Part shown: positions 14,054-15,038 of the stretch, piece after piece | Layout of the letters: each line of letters starts with the position of its first letter | How positions within the stretch are numbered: the first letter of the stretch is position 1 | Origin: an uncultured Eubacteriales bacterium | Lineage (GTDB): Bacteria > Bacillota > Clostridia > Christensenellales > Aristaeellaceae | Direction of reading: 5' to 3' | DNA length: 15,038 nt | Assembly: GCA_900553905.1 (NCBI GenBank) | Contig: USFL01000010.1 | Location: 1 to 15,038, forward strand | Notes under the pieces: model-generated | What the model was told of the DNA's origin: nothing | Databases searched by the model: none | Seen by the model: only the letters and a program-made list of their open reading frames with translations | Made by a program: the position numbers and the translations under genes

Positions 14054-15038
14054 TTGCCCGCCCCCTTTCCGGCCGCTTTTGCCGCGGCTCTTTTGCGGAA
14101 GAGATCCGGCAGCTCACGCGAGCCCATGATGCCCTGGCGGAAGAACAGCACCACCACCATGATGATCAGCGAGAACACCACCAGGCGGAAGCCGTTGCGC
14201 AGAAGCGGCACTTCCCACTCGCCGATCATCTGCTTCTGGTCCAGGAAGCGCAGCCACCACTCCGAGCAGGCCACAAACAGGAACGAGCCGATGCAGCTGC
14301 CCGTGACGGAGCCGATGCCGCCGATGACCACGATGAGCAAAATCTCATACGTCATGGCCGAAGTGAAGCTCTTGGCCTGGACGCTGTTCTGGTACATGGC
14401 CAGCATCGCGCCGCCAACGCCCGCAAAGAAGCTGCTCAGGCAGAAGGCAAACTGCTTGTGCCGCGCCAGGTTGATGCCCATGGCCTCGGCGGCCACTTCA
14501 TCGTCGCGGATGGCCATGAAGGCGCGGCCATAACTGGAGTGAATCAGCGCCACAATCAGCGCGATGCACACGCCCGCGATGAGGAACGGCACCAGCGTGG
14601 ACAGGTACAGCGTCACCTCGCCCTCGGCGTTTTTGATGTTGAAATCATTGAACGTGGGAAACAGGCGCAGCATGTTGGAGCCGTTGGTGACCGCGCCCAG
14701 CTTATCCCACTGGAAGATGGAGCGGATGATCTCCGCAAAGCCCAGCGTGGCGATCGCCAGATAGTCGCTCTTGAGGCGAAGCACCGGCAGGCCGATGAGG
14801 AAGGCGAAAATCGCCGCCGCAACGCCTGCCAGAATGAGCGCCGGGATGACCGGCATGGCAAACTGGATCAGACCGCCGTCGTAGTACTGGTACACGGCCG
14901 CGCGCTGCGCCACGGGGATGGTCAAAATGCCGTAGGTATAGGCCCCGATGAGCATGAAACCCGCCTGGCCCAGCGAAAACAGCCCGGTAAAGCCGTTGAG
15001 CAGGTTCATCGACACCGCGACCAGCGCGTAGGTCGCGC
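14050..15038 (-). CDS. livM: Branched-chain amino acid ABC transporter permease LivM, 5' end cut by window edge
   Basis: Reading in from the right edge the frame begins ATYALVAVSMNLLNGFTGLF, the conserved first part of LivM (compare ALxLxLNLLxGYxGxxSLG), so the true start lies outside the window; about 329 residues are visible. Several membrane segments are evident, and the cytoplasmic EAA-type loop YGRAFMAIRDDEVAAEAMGI couples to the ATPases. GGIGSVTGSCIGSF is the typical LivM glycine-rich segment. The C-terminus is a basic [14 protein letters not shown] tail. The periplasmic-type binding protein and LivH are expected upstream, beyond the right edge. Confidence 0.94.
   Translation of the reverse strand, partial: ATYALVAVSMNLLNGFTGLFSLGQAGFMLIGAYTYGILTIPVAQRAAVYQYYDGGLIQFAMPVIPALILAGVAAAIFAFLIGLPVLRLKSDYLAIATLGFAEIIRSIFQWDKLGAVTNGSNMLRLFPTFNDFNIKNAEGEVTLYLSTLVPFLIAGVCIALIVALIHSSYGRAFMAIRDDEVAAEAMGINLARHKQFAFCLSSFFAGVGGAMLAMYQNSVQAKSFTSAMTYEILLIVVIGGIGSVTGSCIGSFLFVACSEWWLRFLDQKQMIGEWEVPLLRNGFRLVVFSLIIMVVVLFFRQGIMGSRELPDLFRKRAAAKAAGKGAGK

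Overview
The window reads as a chromosomal core segment of a high-GC member of the Firmicutes, most likely class Clostridia. The evidence is an IspH-ribosomal S1 fusion (a clostridial hallmark), a HutP-family protein ahead of cytidylate kinase, strong AGGAGG-type ribosome binding sites, sigma-A promoters and intrinsic terminators. Nearly all genes lie on the minus strand. There is no transposon, prophage, CRISPR array, tRNA or rRNA.

Layout in coordinate order. (1) 1-2912: two envelope-type proteins in one operon, an exported RsiV/DUF3298-like protein cut by the left edge and a single-pass membrane protein. (2) 3012-6231: a Trm11/TrmG10-like RNA methyltransferase followed by a long Rho-family protein, with an intrinsic terminator after rho. 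(3) 6264-10318: a housekeeping operon of a HutP-family protein, a Cmk-PlsC fusion and an IspH-S1 fusion, closed by a strong intrinsic terminator. (4) 10369-10628: a stand-alone small RNA with a consensus promoter and its own terminator; the fold resembles 6S RNA. (5) 10665-11708: NadR-type NAD salvage enzyme. (6) 11858-12418: the only plus-strand gene, a small multi-pass membrane protein. (7) 12434-12479: a bidirectional terminator. (8) 12480-15038: livF, livG and livM of a branched-chain amino acid ABC importer, stop and start codons overlapping, livM cut by the right edge.

The most notable observation is the Rho protein. RNA-binding and overall RecA-fold blocks are well kept, but the residues that make Rho an ATPase are replaced: the P-loop Lys-Thr is Arg-Leu, the catalytic Glu is Ile, the arginine finger is Lys and another conserved Arg is Pro. 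It also carries a roughly 200-residue disordered insert with a Tyr/Gln/Gly-rich prion-like stretch. It looks like a Rho that binds RNA but may not be a motor. The four clear intrinsic terminators in the window fit a genome that does not lean on Rho alone, though a second, canonical Rho elsewhere cannot be excluded.

The second notable point is a near-perfect Shine-Dalgarno sequence inside the ispH-rpsA reading frame, placed to start a free ribosomal S1 protein. A third is the small RNA. All comparisons with E. coli and B. subtilis proteins are from memory, without database searches.
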